Of a stretch of 57,514 nucleotides of DNA, positions 51,173 through 57,514 are shown piece by piece. The stretch lies in NCBI GenBank assembly GCA_031266275.1, contig JAISBI010000022.1, forward strand, positions 1 through 57,514, given 5' to 3'. The DNA is from Candidatus Nomurabacteria bacterium (GTDB lineage: Bacteria > Patescibacteriota > Saccharimonadia > Saccharimonadales > Saccharimonadaceae). Both the position numbers and the translations under genes were made by a program. Position 1 is the first letter of the stretch. The number at the start of each line of letters is the position of its first letter. The notes under the pieces were generated by a model. The model did no database searches. It saw only the letters and a program-made list of their open reading frames with translations, and was not told the DNA's origin.

Positions 51173-52141
51173 ATGACAAACATCAAAAAACAACATCACA
51201 ATACAAAAGCTAAAACAAACAAGTGGCTTTTCTCGGCGGTTTTCGCTGTGTTGGGCTTGTTCACGGCCGGTGCTGTGGCGGCTGGCGGCTTTATCGCTCC
51301 GGAAGAAGCTGGAGCGACAGACATATCTATTGAAATCATCAAATCGCCAATGATGTTCAATGTCGACACGCCAATCGATGGCCAATCTGGTGGCAATACA
51401 TATCCGGTCACGCTGACTGGCGAGAACGTCAATACAGTAGACGTCTATCTCGACGGATCATTTTTTGAAACAATCAATATCAATGACTCAGCAGCTTTTT
51501 CAAGCCTCAAGGTTGGTAATATAATATTGCCAAACAGTGTCGGTCAAGGCCCGCATCTATTGGAATTTACGGCTCATGTTAAAGATGGCGTTTCGCCGGA
51601 TATTAGCAGGCAGCTCACGGTGGTCTGGCAGAGTAACGCGCCACAAATTGACAAAGTCGACCCAGACGTCGTCCCGACGGAAGGTGGGCGCGTCATCAGG
51701 ATCTTTGGTAGCTCTTTCACTGGAACCAGCCAGGTATACGTTGACGATACTCAGTGCACGAACTTTTCAGTTATCTCCGATTCAGAGATAGACTGCGCTG
51801 TGCCGCCGCATGTAGCGAGCTATGTCAATGTCTCCGTTGCGACGAAGACAGGTATTTATACACGAATCAACGCCCTGCGCTATGCAGAAGGTCTATTCCC
51901 ATGGATTCCAAACACTGGCGCGTTTCGCATTGGTGACAAAATAGTCACAACTCACGACGTTGCAGCCATGCTGTTGTGTACCTGGATACTGTTTATGATC
52001 CTAGCTCTGTCAGTTATAGTTTGCCGAAAATGCTTCAATAAAAACTCCAAAAGATCGAAAAAAACTCGAAAAACTACTAAAAAGTCGCGAAAAACTATCA
52101 AAAAACCGGCCAGGAAATCGGCTAAACCTCGCAAATCTTGA
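51173..52141 (+). CDS. IPT/TIG-domain surface protein with PNTG-like C-terminal anchor
   Basis: 322 residues: signal segment (about 18-40), a first beta domain (about 50-155), an IPT/TIG domain (PQIDKVDPDVVPTEGGRVIR, IFGSSFTGTSQVYV, about 157-240), then FPWIPNTGAF, a helix (about 260-283) and a very basic tail of about 40 residues (KKTRKTTKKSRKTIKK). IPNTG before a helix and basic residues recalls sortase sorting signals, but the gap to the helix and the long tail differ. Starts 4 nt after the previous gene; third member of the surface operon. Confidence 0.75.
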   Translation: MTNIKKQHHNTKAKTNKWLFSAVFAVLGLFTAGAVAAGGFIAPEEAGATDISIEIIKSPMMFNVDTPIDGQSGGNTYPVTLTGENVNTVDVYLDGSFFETININDSAAFSSLKVGNIILPNSVGQGPHLLEFTAHVKDGVSPDISRQLTVVWQSNAPQIDKVDPDVVPTEGGRVIRIFGSSFTGTSQVYVDDTQCTNFSVISDSEIDCAVPPHVASYVNVSVATKTGIYTRINALRYAEGLFPWIPNTGAFRIGDKIVTTHDVAAMLLCTWILFMILALSVIVCRKCFNKNSKRSKKTRKTTKKSRKTIKKPARKSAKPRKS

Positions 52142-52186
52142 ATAGAAGCATTGCATCTCGCAGGTTTTTATGTTAAAATGCTCCTC

Positions 52187-52429
52187 ATGAGTATATCAGT
52201 AACCAGAAAAGACGAGAAAGAAGCCAACGAAAACGTTGTTCGGCGCTTCAACCGACGCGTTTTGCAAAGCGGTGTCGTTGCGACCGTTAAATCGCGCCAG
52301 CGTTTTGCTAAACCGCTTAGCAAAGTCGAGCGCCGCCGTAAAGCCATTATCCGCCGCCGCCGCAACGACGAGAAGACTTTGCAGATTAAACTTGGCAATT
52401 TCACGCCGCGCGCGCCGCGACAGCAGTAA
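52187..52429 (+). CDS. rpsU: Ribosomal protein bS21
   Basis: 80 residues, very basic. VVRRFNRRVLQSGVVATVKS followed by RQRFAKPLSKVERRRKAIIR matches bS21 (RRF-R---K-G-L-E-R-R----KP---R-RK---). It is a small-subunit protein near the anti-Shine-Dalgarno. TAAAAT lies 6-7 nt before the ATG, a leaderless pattern. Followed by a strong terminator, so monocistronic. Confidence 0.88.
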   Translation: MSISVTRKDEKEANENVVRRFNRRVLQSGVVATVKSRQRFAKPLSKVERRRKAIIRRRRNDEKTLQIKLGNFTPRAPRQQ

Positions 52430-52446
52430 GTTTCCTCAGACAAAGC

Positions 52447-52475
52447 GAAAGACCTCGAGAGCGAGGTCTTTCTTT
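52447..52475 (+). terminator. Terminator of rpsU
   Basis: An 11-bp stem GAAAGACCTCG (52447-52457) and CGAGGTCTTTC (52462-52472) with loop AGAG, followed by TTT. Confidence 0.85.
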
Positions 52476-52504
52476 GAGGGGTATTTGTTGTGATGGAGAT
52501 AACC

Positions 52505-52564
52505 GCAAATTTCGCAAACAAAGCTTCGCAAATTGTTTTTTGAATATTTGTTTTTGAATATTTG
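52505..52564. repeat. Tandem short direct repeats
   Basis: An exact 14-bp tandem duplication TTTTTGAATATTTG (52537-52550 and 52551-52564), preceded by three TCGCAAA/CCGCAAA units spaced about 10-17 nt. The 274-nt gap 52430-52703 holds these repeats, a TTGACT, two TGTGGAAAA sites and the promoter of the 52704 gene; no gene was seen. Confidence 0.6.
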
Positions 52565-52627
52565 CTTGACTCTATAGTACCAGCAATTTTATAAAAAAGC
52601 AATAGCATTTGGTGCAAATTTTAATAA

Positions 52628-52648
52628 TGTGGAAAAATATGTGGAAAA
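52628..52648. promoter_or_regulatory. Pair of DnaA-box-like sites
   Basis: TGTGGAAAA at 52628-52636 and 52640-52648, i.e. TTTTCCACA on the minus strand, which fits the relaxed DnaA-box consensus TTWTNCACA. A single TTTTCCACA is also at 49379-49387. Confidence 0.35.
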
Positions 52649-52703
52649 GTACAGGGGTATAAAACTTGCGATTGATTAAATAATGTGCTAAACTATAGTA
52701 GGT

Positions 52704-53192
52704 ATGAGTAGATTTAAGAACCTAGGCACAAAAACGAAAAAAACTCTTGGCATGATTTTGATGGCCGTGAACGTCGTTTTCGCACTGGCTTGGTTGTTCC
52801 GCGTCGATTTATTGGTGCCGGAACTAGCTCTGCAATTGGACAACGAATTTTTGGCTTGGCTGATTGTCATATTATCAGTTGTGGCAGCTATTGGCTCCAT
52901 ACCATTTCTTCTCGGATATAAAGTTAAATCTAAGATACTCAAACTTATCAGCGGTATCTTCGCTGTCGTGCCGGCTTGGCTGTGGACGGGGGTGACGATC
53001 TGGACCCTGGGTGGTTTGGGTGATTTGCCTTATATCGGACCAGCAGTCCAATTTACTACCTACGCGTCATTCAGTGCCAACTGGTTGGTACTGGTATTAG
53101 ACCTGCTGTGGTTACTTATGAGTGTTATAGTCATACAACAATATGGCATAGAGGATATCTATGGCTCTAAGAAAAAAACTAAAGATGGCTAG
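52704..53192 (+). CDS. Hypothetical four-helix membrane protein
   Basis: 162 residues with four helices (about 14-35, 48-70, 78-102 and 125-147) and a basic end (GSKKKTKDG). Not recognised. TAAACT/TATAGT boxes lie close to the ATG, with no Shine-Dalgarno. It precedes the peroxide-defence operon, but that operon has its own promoter. Confidence 0.7.
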   Translation: MSRFKNLGTKTKKTLGMILMAVNVVFALAWLFRVDLLVPELALQLDNEFLAWLIVILSVVAAIGSIPFLLGYKVKSKILKLISGIFAVVPAWLWTGVTIWTLGGLGDLPYIGPAVQFTTYASFSANWLVLVLDLLWLLMSVIVIQQYGIEDIYGSKKKTKDG

Positions 53193-53238
53193 TTTTACCT
53201 GTAAAACTGCTAATTTTTAAAAAAAGTATAAAAAACGC

Positions 53239-53285
53239 TTGACATTAAGTCTGGATCTGCTATCATTGATAGTAACGGTTACTAT
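53239..53285 (+). promoter_or_regulatory. perR promoter with overlapping palindromes
   Basis: TTGACA (53239-53244), a 16-nt spacer, TATCAT (53261-53266). Two palindromes overlap it: CTATCA-T-TGATAG (53260-53272) on the -10 and ATAGTAAC-G-GTTACTAT (53269-53285) at the expected start of transcription. These are good candidates for Fur/PerR operator sites. Confidence 0.65.
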
Positions 53286-53342
53286 TATGGAACCCATAAA
53301 GGTATCACGATAGTAGCTGGGGCGTTAGATTAATCGCATGAT

Positions 53343-53735
53343 ATGAGAAATTCGAGGCAAAAAGAATTAATTCGAACATCCGTAATGCATCGCCGGGATC
53401 ATCCGACAGCTGCAGATGTTTATGAGGCAATTCATGCGATTGATCCTAACGTTAGTCTTGGGACGGTTTACCGTAACTTGAATAATATGGTAACAAGAGG
53501 AGAGTTAATGAAAATTGCTGTTCCGAACGAAGCTGACCACTATGACACTAGAACCCATGAGCACCAACATGTCAAATGCAGTCATTGTCAAAAAGTTTTT
53601 GACGTAGATATGGCAGTGCCACAATCATTTCGTGATAAAATTAAAAAAGAAACTGGATTTGAGATAGGCAGACTCCATATGATGGGAATTGGTTTATGCC
53701 AAAAATGCAGAAATAAAGTAAAGGAGAAACTATGA
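53343..53735 (+). CDS. perR: PerR-type Fur-family peroxide sensor
   Basis: 130 residues: winged-helix DNA-binding domain (DHPTAADVYEAIHAI, LGTVYRNLNNMV) and metal-binding dimer domain. Structural zinc: CSHC and CQKC. Regulatory-site ligands line up with B. subtilis PerR: His in DHPTA (H37), Asp in HYDTRTHEHQH (D85) with its following two His (H91, H93), and Asp in VFDVD (D104). Asp rather than Glu at position 85 favours PerR over Fur. It likely represses the adjacent rubrerythrin operon until His oxidation. Coupled to rubrerythrin by ATGA. Confidence 0.88.
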   Translation: MRNSRQKELIRTSVMHRRDHPTAADVYEAIHAIDPNVSLGTVYRNLNNMVTRGELMKIAVPNEADHYDTRTHEHQHVKCSHCQKVFDVDMAVPQSFRDKIKKETGFEIGRLHMMGIGLCQKCRNKVKEKL

Positions 53736-54268
53736 AAGACCTAAAAGGCACAAAAACCGAGAAAAATTTGATGGAAGCGTTCGCCGGCGAGTCCCAAGCG
53801 CGCAATAAATACGAATTTTATGCTTCTCAAGCCCGCAAAGACGGCTATGAACGAATTGCGGCCTTTTTCGAAGAAACCGCAGGGAACGAAAAAGAGCATT
53901 CAGAACAGTGGTTCAAATACTTTCATGGCATCGGTTCGACGGCGGATAATTTGCGAGACGCGGCGGCCGGCGAAAACTATGAATGGACGGAGATGTATGT
54001 CCGGATGGCCAAAGACGCTCGCGACGAGGGATTTGATGAAATCGCTTTCAAACTCGAATTAGTCGGGAAAATCGAAAAAACCCACAAAGAGCGCTACAAT
54101 GAGATTTTAAAAACGCTCGAAGCCGGAAAAGTCTTCAAAAAAGACGACGCGGTGATTTGGCGCTGCCGCAAATGTGGCCATATTCACGTCGCCAAAGTGG
54201 CGCCGGCCAAATGTCCAGTCTGTGGCCACGCGCAAGCATTCTTTGAAATTAGAGCCGAAGAAATTTAA
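53732..54268 (+). CDS. rbr: Rubrerythrin
   Basis: 178 residues: an N-terminal four-helix diiron domain (EAFAGESQARNKYEFYA, EETAGNEKEHSEQWF, AAAGENYEW, GKIEKTHKERY) carrying the Glu/His ligands, and a C-terminal rubredoxin domain (WRCRKCGHIHV, KCPVCGH). It reduces hydrogen peroxide to water using NAD(P)H-derived electrons through rubredoxin-type carriers. Second gene after perR, which is a typical regulon arrangement in anaerobes. Confidence 0.95.
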   Translation: MKDLKGTKTEKNLMEAFAGESQARNKYEFYASQARKDGYERIAAFFEETAGNEKEHSEQWFKYFHGIGSTADNLRDAAAGENYEWTEMYVRMAKDARDEGFDEIAFKLELVGKIEKTHKERYNEILKTLEAGKVFKKDDAVIWRCRKCGHIHVAKVAPAKCPVCGHAQAFFEIRAEEI

Positions 54269-54309
54269 TAGGCTTCAGCAAGAATTTTAGCGAAAAAGGG
54301 GGTGAATTC

Positions 54310-55599
54310 ATGATTTATAAATGTAAAATGTGCGGTGAGGTTTATGACGAGTCGCGCGAAGAGCTGAAATTCATCGACTTACCGGACAATTGGATTTGTC
54401 CGGTTTGTAGTGCGCCGAAAAGCTTGTTTGAGCCGGTCGAAGAAGAAGTGCCGAGCCAGACGAGAGCGGCAAACGAGTTCGCCATACCAGTTGAAAACGA
54501 TATGGCCTATATCCAAAACATTGCCCTGAGCGGTGAGATGTTGATTGAACCATCTGGCACGCGGAAAAACGTCACCAATTGGGACGAAATGCTGTTATTG
54601 TCGGGCCAGCTGGCCGCCAAACCGCTCGAAAAAGATATTGACGTCGACATGACAACCGTCATCGGTCGGAGCGCCAAACAGCCGATGGAATTATCATCAC
54701 CCATCATCGTGTCGCACATGAGTTTCGGCGCCTTGACCGGTGATAACAAAGTCGCCATCGCGCGCGGTGCGGCCGCTGTTGGTACAGCTGTCGGCAGCGG
54801 CGAGGGCGGAATTTACGAACCAGAATTTGCCGCCGCCGCCAAATACATTTTCGAATATGTGCCGAATAAATACAGCGTCACCGATGAAAACCTGCGACGC
54901 GTTGACGCCATCGAAATCAAGGTCGGCCAGAGCGCCAAGCCCGGATTGGGCGGACATTTGCCGAGTAGTAAAGTCAGCCCAGAGGTCGCTAAGCTGCGCG
55001 GCGTAGTCGAGGGCGAAGACGTGATTTCGCCGCCGGCTTTCGCCGAAATCAACAATCCGGAAGATTTGAAAAACTTGATTAGCGATTTGCGCAAACGTTC
55101 GGGCGGGCGGCCAATCGGCGTGAAATTAGCGGCCAATAATATAGAGGCGGACTTGGAATGGATTAAACTGGCGGGCCCAGACTTCGTGACCATTGATGGA
55201 CGCGGCGGCGGCACCGGCGCGGCGCCCAAAGTCATAAAGGACGCCGCTGGCGTGCCGACTCTGTTCGCACTGCACCGCACGCGGAAGTTTTTGGACGCCA
55301 ATAAGATAGAAGCCGATTTAATTGTCACTGGCGGCTTGCGAATATCGTCCGACTTCGCGAAATGTTTGGCGCTAGGCGCAGACGCGGTAGCCGTCGCCAC
55401 CGCAGTTTTGACGGCCGTAGCGGCTAACGGCGATTTATCCTCAGAGCAAAAAGTCGAAAATTACCTCGACACTTCCGCTGAAGAATTGAAAATGTTCGCC
55501 CGCGCTTGCGGCCTTTCTAGCGTGCATGGTTTGGGACTGGCGAATTTGGCCACAACTAGCTACGAGGTCGCTACTTATACTGACATCGAACACGTTTAA
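54310..55599 (+). CDS. Rubredoxin fused to glutamate-synthase-like FMN domain
   Basis: 429 residues. Residues 1-45 are a rubredoxin (YKCKMCGEVYD and WICPVCSAP). From about residue 60 it is an FMN-binding TIM barrel of the glutamate synthase family: SSPIIVSHMSFGALT, GTAVGSGEGGIY, IEIKVGQSAKPGLGGHLPSS, DFVTIDGRGGGTGAAP, VTGGLRISSDFAK. The [3Fe-4S] Cys cluster and amidotransferase domain of GltB are missing. In this operon it may feed electrons to rubrerythrin or the superoxide reductase, which is inference; the family is usually only called glutamate synthase-related. A good Shine-Dalgarno (GGGGG) precedes the ATG. Confidence 0.88.
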   Translation: MIYKCKMCGEVYDESREELKFIDLPDNWICPVCSAPKSLFEPVEEEVPSQTRAANEFAIPVENDMAYIQNIALSGEMLIEPSGTRKNVTNWDEMLLLSGQLAAKPLEKDIDVDMTTVIGRSAKQPMELSSPIIVSHMSFGALTGDNKVAIARGAAAVGTAVGSGEGGIYEPEFAAAAKYIFEYVPNKYSVTDENLRRVDAIEIKVGQSAKPGLGGHLPSSKVSPEVAKLRGVVEGEDVISPPAFAEINNPEDLKNLISDLRKRSGGRPIGVKLAANNIEADLEWIKLAGPDFVTIDGRGGGTGAAPKVIKDAAGVPTLFALHRTRKFLDANKIEADLIVTGGLRISSDFAKCLALGADAVAVATAVLTAVAANGDLSSEQKVENYLDTSAEELKMFARACGLSSVHGLGLANLATTSYEVATYTDIEHV

Positions 55600-55625
55600 A
55601 CTGCTCACCCATAAATTTCATAGAC

Positions 55626-55655
55626 TTATCCACAGGTTTACATTATTTATCCACA
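55626..55655 (+). promoter_or_regulatory. Two perfect DnaA boxes
   Basis: TTATCCACA at 55626-55634 and again at 55647-55655, same orientation, spaced 21 bp. They lie in an AT-rich gap 7 nt upstream of the -35 of FISUMP gene 3. Confidence 0.6.
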
Positions 55656-55661
55656 AGCGCC

Positions 55662-55690
55662 TTGACGTTCGTATTGATAACCATTACAAT
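55662..55690 (+). promoter_or_regulatory. Promoter of FISUMP gene 3
   Basis: TTGACG (55662-55667), 17-nt spacer, TACAAT (55685-55690). A short TAATCA/TGATTA hairpin lies in the leader, then AGGAG and the ATG at 55744. Confidence 0.65.
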
Positions 55691-55743
55691 TAAAGGGTAA
55701 TCATCGAATACGTGATTAGGTAATATAAAAACAGGAGTAAACC

Positions 55744-57258
55744 ATGCAAAATAGTTTCATCCAGACCCTAAATATTAATATCATCAACACTCCCGTCACA
55801 CCAAATGCAGGAGAGATGATGAACTCAGGCGACCTCTCGCCAACAGTAATAGCATTTTCGGTACTTGGCCTGGCACTACTGTTGCTGGTAGTCGCCCGTC
55901 TGCTCTGTCGAGGCAATCAACGCATTGCCCGCAGAATAACCGCCTTGTCCCTAGTAATATTGCCCTTGCTGACCATACCGACCATCGTCCTCACGTCTGA
56001 AAGCCCGCCTCAAACCCTCGCCACTTCCAACATTTCATCAGTCACCCCGACAATTGACTTCAACATCTACAAAGATGCTTTGGCTGGCGGCCCGCTCACC
56101 AAAACCGCCGACAGCATCACTGAGGTCACTACCGATAGCGGCACCGGATACACGCTGTCCGCTCGGTTAGAAAAAGCTTTGACTAACAACTTTTCTGTCG
56201 ACATCAACAGCAAACCATTGACCGTCACTGACGTCGATATCTATTCTACCAGTACTGCTGACAGCCCCAGCGTCCACGACAACGATTTGACCGTCACGGT
56301 GCCCAAAGACATCGAACTCGGCACCTATAGTTACAATATCATCTATGACATCGTAGAAAATCCCTACACGTCGAGCTGCGGTTCGGGCCCTCAACACAAA
56401 GGTTTTGTCGGCGATATGCAAAACTTCGACACGAGCAGCTGGGTCGTCGGTGACATCAGCGTCGTCAAAGACACTAGGGATAACCAAGAATATTGCATCG
56501 GCAAACTCAAGGATGGCAAAACTTGGATGCTAGATAATCTAAAATTTGAGCTAAAAAACGGCGTGACTCTGACCCCGCAAGATACTAACGTCAAATCAAA
56601 TACCACTGTTTACTTCACCAAAGACGGCAAGCAGGACGGCGCGCCCCTCACCGGCATGACTGGTAACTTCACCACTTCGGGCTACTTGAGCGTAGATGGT
56701 AAAGACATCGTCTACTCCAAGCATGCCAACTTGAATGCTTGGCGTCAAGTCGACCCGTCAAATGAGAGCGCCTGCAAAAGCAACTCGCAGGTTGGCAATA
56801 TCAATGGTGGAATAGTCTATAATACTTGGTCAAAAACCGGTTGCGGCTACTTATATAATTTTTATACCGCATCTGCCGGCACCGTGCCGAGCAGTCAAAT
56901 CAACGGATCGGCAGCAAGTTCTATTTGCCCTGCGGGCTGGATATTTCCGACCGGACACTATGATAGCGATCTTGAGGGCCTCGACCTAGCTTATCCGCCC
57001 GGAATCGGCTATGTGCACGAAGGAATGGTCGACCAAGGTCTTTGGCTGTCTGCGGGCGCGTGGCGCGGTACGCTGAGTGGCGTCTACGTAGACAAGATGT
57101 ATGCTGCCGGTACGGACGGTTACTACTGGGCGTCTACTGTGTTTGTGCACGAATTGGCCGCTTATACCGTGTTCATCCAGAGCAACGGAAAAATTATCCC
57201 TGGCACAACCAATGCCAACCGGAACAACGGGTTTGCCATTCGTTGCGTGGTGAGGTAA
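55744..57258 (+). CDS. FISUMP-domain surface protein, paralog 3
   Basis: 504 residues. Two N-terminal hydrophobic segments (about 35-58 and 68-86), a Thr/Asp-rich beta region (about 100-210), then the FISUMP domain: DGKTWMLDNLKFELKNG, FTTSGYLSVDGK, CGYLYNFYTA, SSICPAGWIFP and terminal AIRCVVR. It lacks the N-terminal leader shared by paralogs 1 and 2 and has a higher GC content, so it is a more distant relative. Shine-Dalgarno AGGAG. A strong terminator follows. Confidence 0.87.
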   Translation: MQNSFIQTLNINIINTPVTPNAGEMMNSGDLSPTVIAFSVLGLALLLLVVARLLCRGNQRIARRITALSLVILPLLTIPTIVLTSESPPQTLATSNISSVTPTIDFNIYKDALAGGPLTKTADSITEVTTDSGTGYTLSARLEKALTNNFSVDINSKPLTVTDVDIYSTSTADSPSVHDNDLTVTVPKDIELGTYSYNIIYDIVENPYTSSCGSGPQHKGFVGDMQNFDTSSWVVGDISVVKDTRDNQEYCIGKLKDGKTWMLDNLKFELKNGVTLTPQDTNVKSNTTVYFTKDGKQDGAPLTGMTGNFTTSGYLSVDGKDIVYSKHANLNAWRQVDPSNESACKSNSQVGNINGGIVYNTWSKTGCGYLYNFYTASAGTVPSSQINGSAASSICPAGWIFPTGHYDSDLEGLDLAYPPGIGYVHEGMVDQGLWLSAGAWRGTLSGVYVDKMYAAGTDGYYWASTVFVHELAAYTVFIQSNGKIIPGTTNANRNNGFAIRCVVR

Positions 57259-57298
57259 ATTCATGCGGACTCTTTCATATTAACCTCGTATAACCTGT

Positions 57299-57330
57299 AA
57301 AACCCCGCGAAATTAACGCGGGGTTTTATT
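57299..57330 (+). terminator. Terminator of FISUMP gene 3
   Basis: An 11-bp stem AAAACCCCGCG/CGCGGGGTTTT around a 7-nt loop (57299-57327), continuing into an AT-rich tail. Confidence 0.9.
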
Positions 57331-57347
57331 TATTCCCCCCCAAACCC

Positions 57348-57375
57348 TTGACATCCAAAAAATCCGTGCTACAAT
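57348..57375 (+). promoter_or_regulatory. Promoter of the partial gene at the right edge
   Basis: TTGACA (57348-57353), 16-nt spacer, TACAAT (57370-57375), followed by a leader of about 30 nt. Confidence 0.7.
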
Positions 57376-57412
57376 GTAACCATAACTAACAACATAAAAG
57401 GGTACAAAAGTA

Positions 57413-57514
57413 ATGAAAACAACAATAAACAACGAAAATAATAACAAAGTAGTCCTCCCAACTCACTTTCTTCCTAACGAAATAAACCAAAACTCCTCTC
57501 TCTCTCTCTCTCTC
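57413..57514 (+). CDS. Partial gene with N-terminal Ser-Leu repeat
   Basis: Starts at ATG behind a weak AAAGGG and runs off the window after 34 codons: MKTTINNENNNKVVLPTHF, then a short Asn-rich stretch and an alternating Ser-Leu run encoded by a CT repeat. Family unknown. The CT repeat makes the frame unstable, so phase variation is possible; the window may simply end where assembly failed in the repeat. Confidence 0.5.
   Translation, partial: MKTTINNENNNKVVLPTHFLPNEINQNSSLSLSL
57496..57514 (+). repeat. CT dinucleotide repeat at the window end
   Basis: An uninterrupted CTCTCT run of 19 nt, reaching the last base of the window and lying inside the 5' part of a reading frame. Confidence 0.9.

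Noticed and set aside
52537-52564. CRISPR-like repeat
   Set aside because: The 14-bp units are directly adjacent with no spacers, and no cas genes are present.
55691-55743. Third interleaved-stem leader before FISUMP gene 3
   Set aside because: Only a simple 6-bp hairpin and a promoter-spanning partial inverted repeat were found; the four-arm order is missing.
57335-57341. C7 run before the last gene
   Set aside because: It lies between a terminator and a promoter, is short, and does not change any reading frame or the -35/-10 spacing.
1-57514. Alternative genetic code (TGA as Gly)
   Set aside because: TGA ends many genes at the correct length, for example rnpA, murT, recX and the lepA N-half, and key enzymes have no internal TGA.

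Overview
This window looks like chromosome of a small-genome Patescibacteria/CPR bacterium, most likely Candidatus Saccharibacteria (TM7). That is inference from gene content: FISUMP-domain surface proteins, a type IV prepilin, ComEC, MurT/GatD, ClpC-like and MurA proteins with unusual domain make-up, very tight gene packing, and many promoters whose -10 box lies only 6-9 nt before the ATG. TGA is used as a normal stop, so code 25 is not in play. No tRNA, rRNA, CRISPR array, integrase or insertion sequence was seen. No gene-free gap exceeds 300 nt.

Layout. 1-3.5 kb: edge of a BRO-like gene, a membrane protein divergent from yebC, a prepilin, metG. 3.6-10.3 kb: a methyltransferase-like gene, an orphan sensor kinase, pyk, superoxide reductase, pgk. 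10.3-13.7 kb (minus): murT-gatD-comEC. 13.8-16.6 kb: a membrane protein and a membrane-anchored Clp-type AAA+ protein. 16.6-18.3 kb: FISUMP paralog 1 behind a structured leader, then a candidate small RNA. 18.3-24.2 kb: an unknown gene, an XRE-MurA fusion with a palindromic operator, lysS, murJ, rnpA. 24.2-32.6 kb: the translation factor gene lepA in two pieces, separated by about 6.65 kb of accessory genes (HD hydrolase, NUDIX, multi-HTH protein, XRE-membrane regulator, a gene with a G9 tract, MFS transporter, GNAT, C39-like). 32.6-43.1 kb: small membrane proteins, an ABC-2 exporter, an isoprenoid-synthase-like gene, pcrA/uvrD, and a coupled operon serS-yqeY-adk-ABC exporter. 43.1-44.7 kb (minus): FISUMP paralog 2 with a leader of the same topology as paralog 1. 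44.7-49.3 kb: map, membrane proteins, recX, and a minus-strand beta-propeller/DUF4190 pair. 49.5-52.1 kb: a three-gene surface operon resembling Gram-positive WxL loci. 52.2-55.6 kb: rpsU, a membrane protein, and a peroxide-defence operon perR-rubrerythrin-rubredoxin/FMN oxidoreductase. 55.7-57.5 kb: FISUMP paralog 3 and the start of a gene carrying a CT dinucleotide repeat.

How it fits together. Housekeeping modules (translation, lower glycolysis, peptidoglycan precursor synthesis and amidation, DNA uptake) alternate with surface and accessory modules. The strongest candidates for something new are: the two-piece lepA around a cargo island; two FISUMP leaders with the same interleaved stem topology but unrelated sequence; and the XRE-MurA fusion whose promoter is spanned by a perfect 11-bp inverted repeat. 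Possible contingency loci are a G9 tract inside a gene and a (CT)n tract at the right edge.
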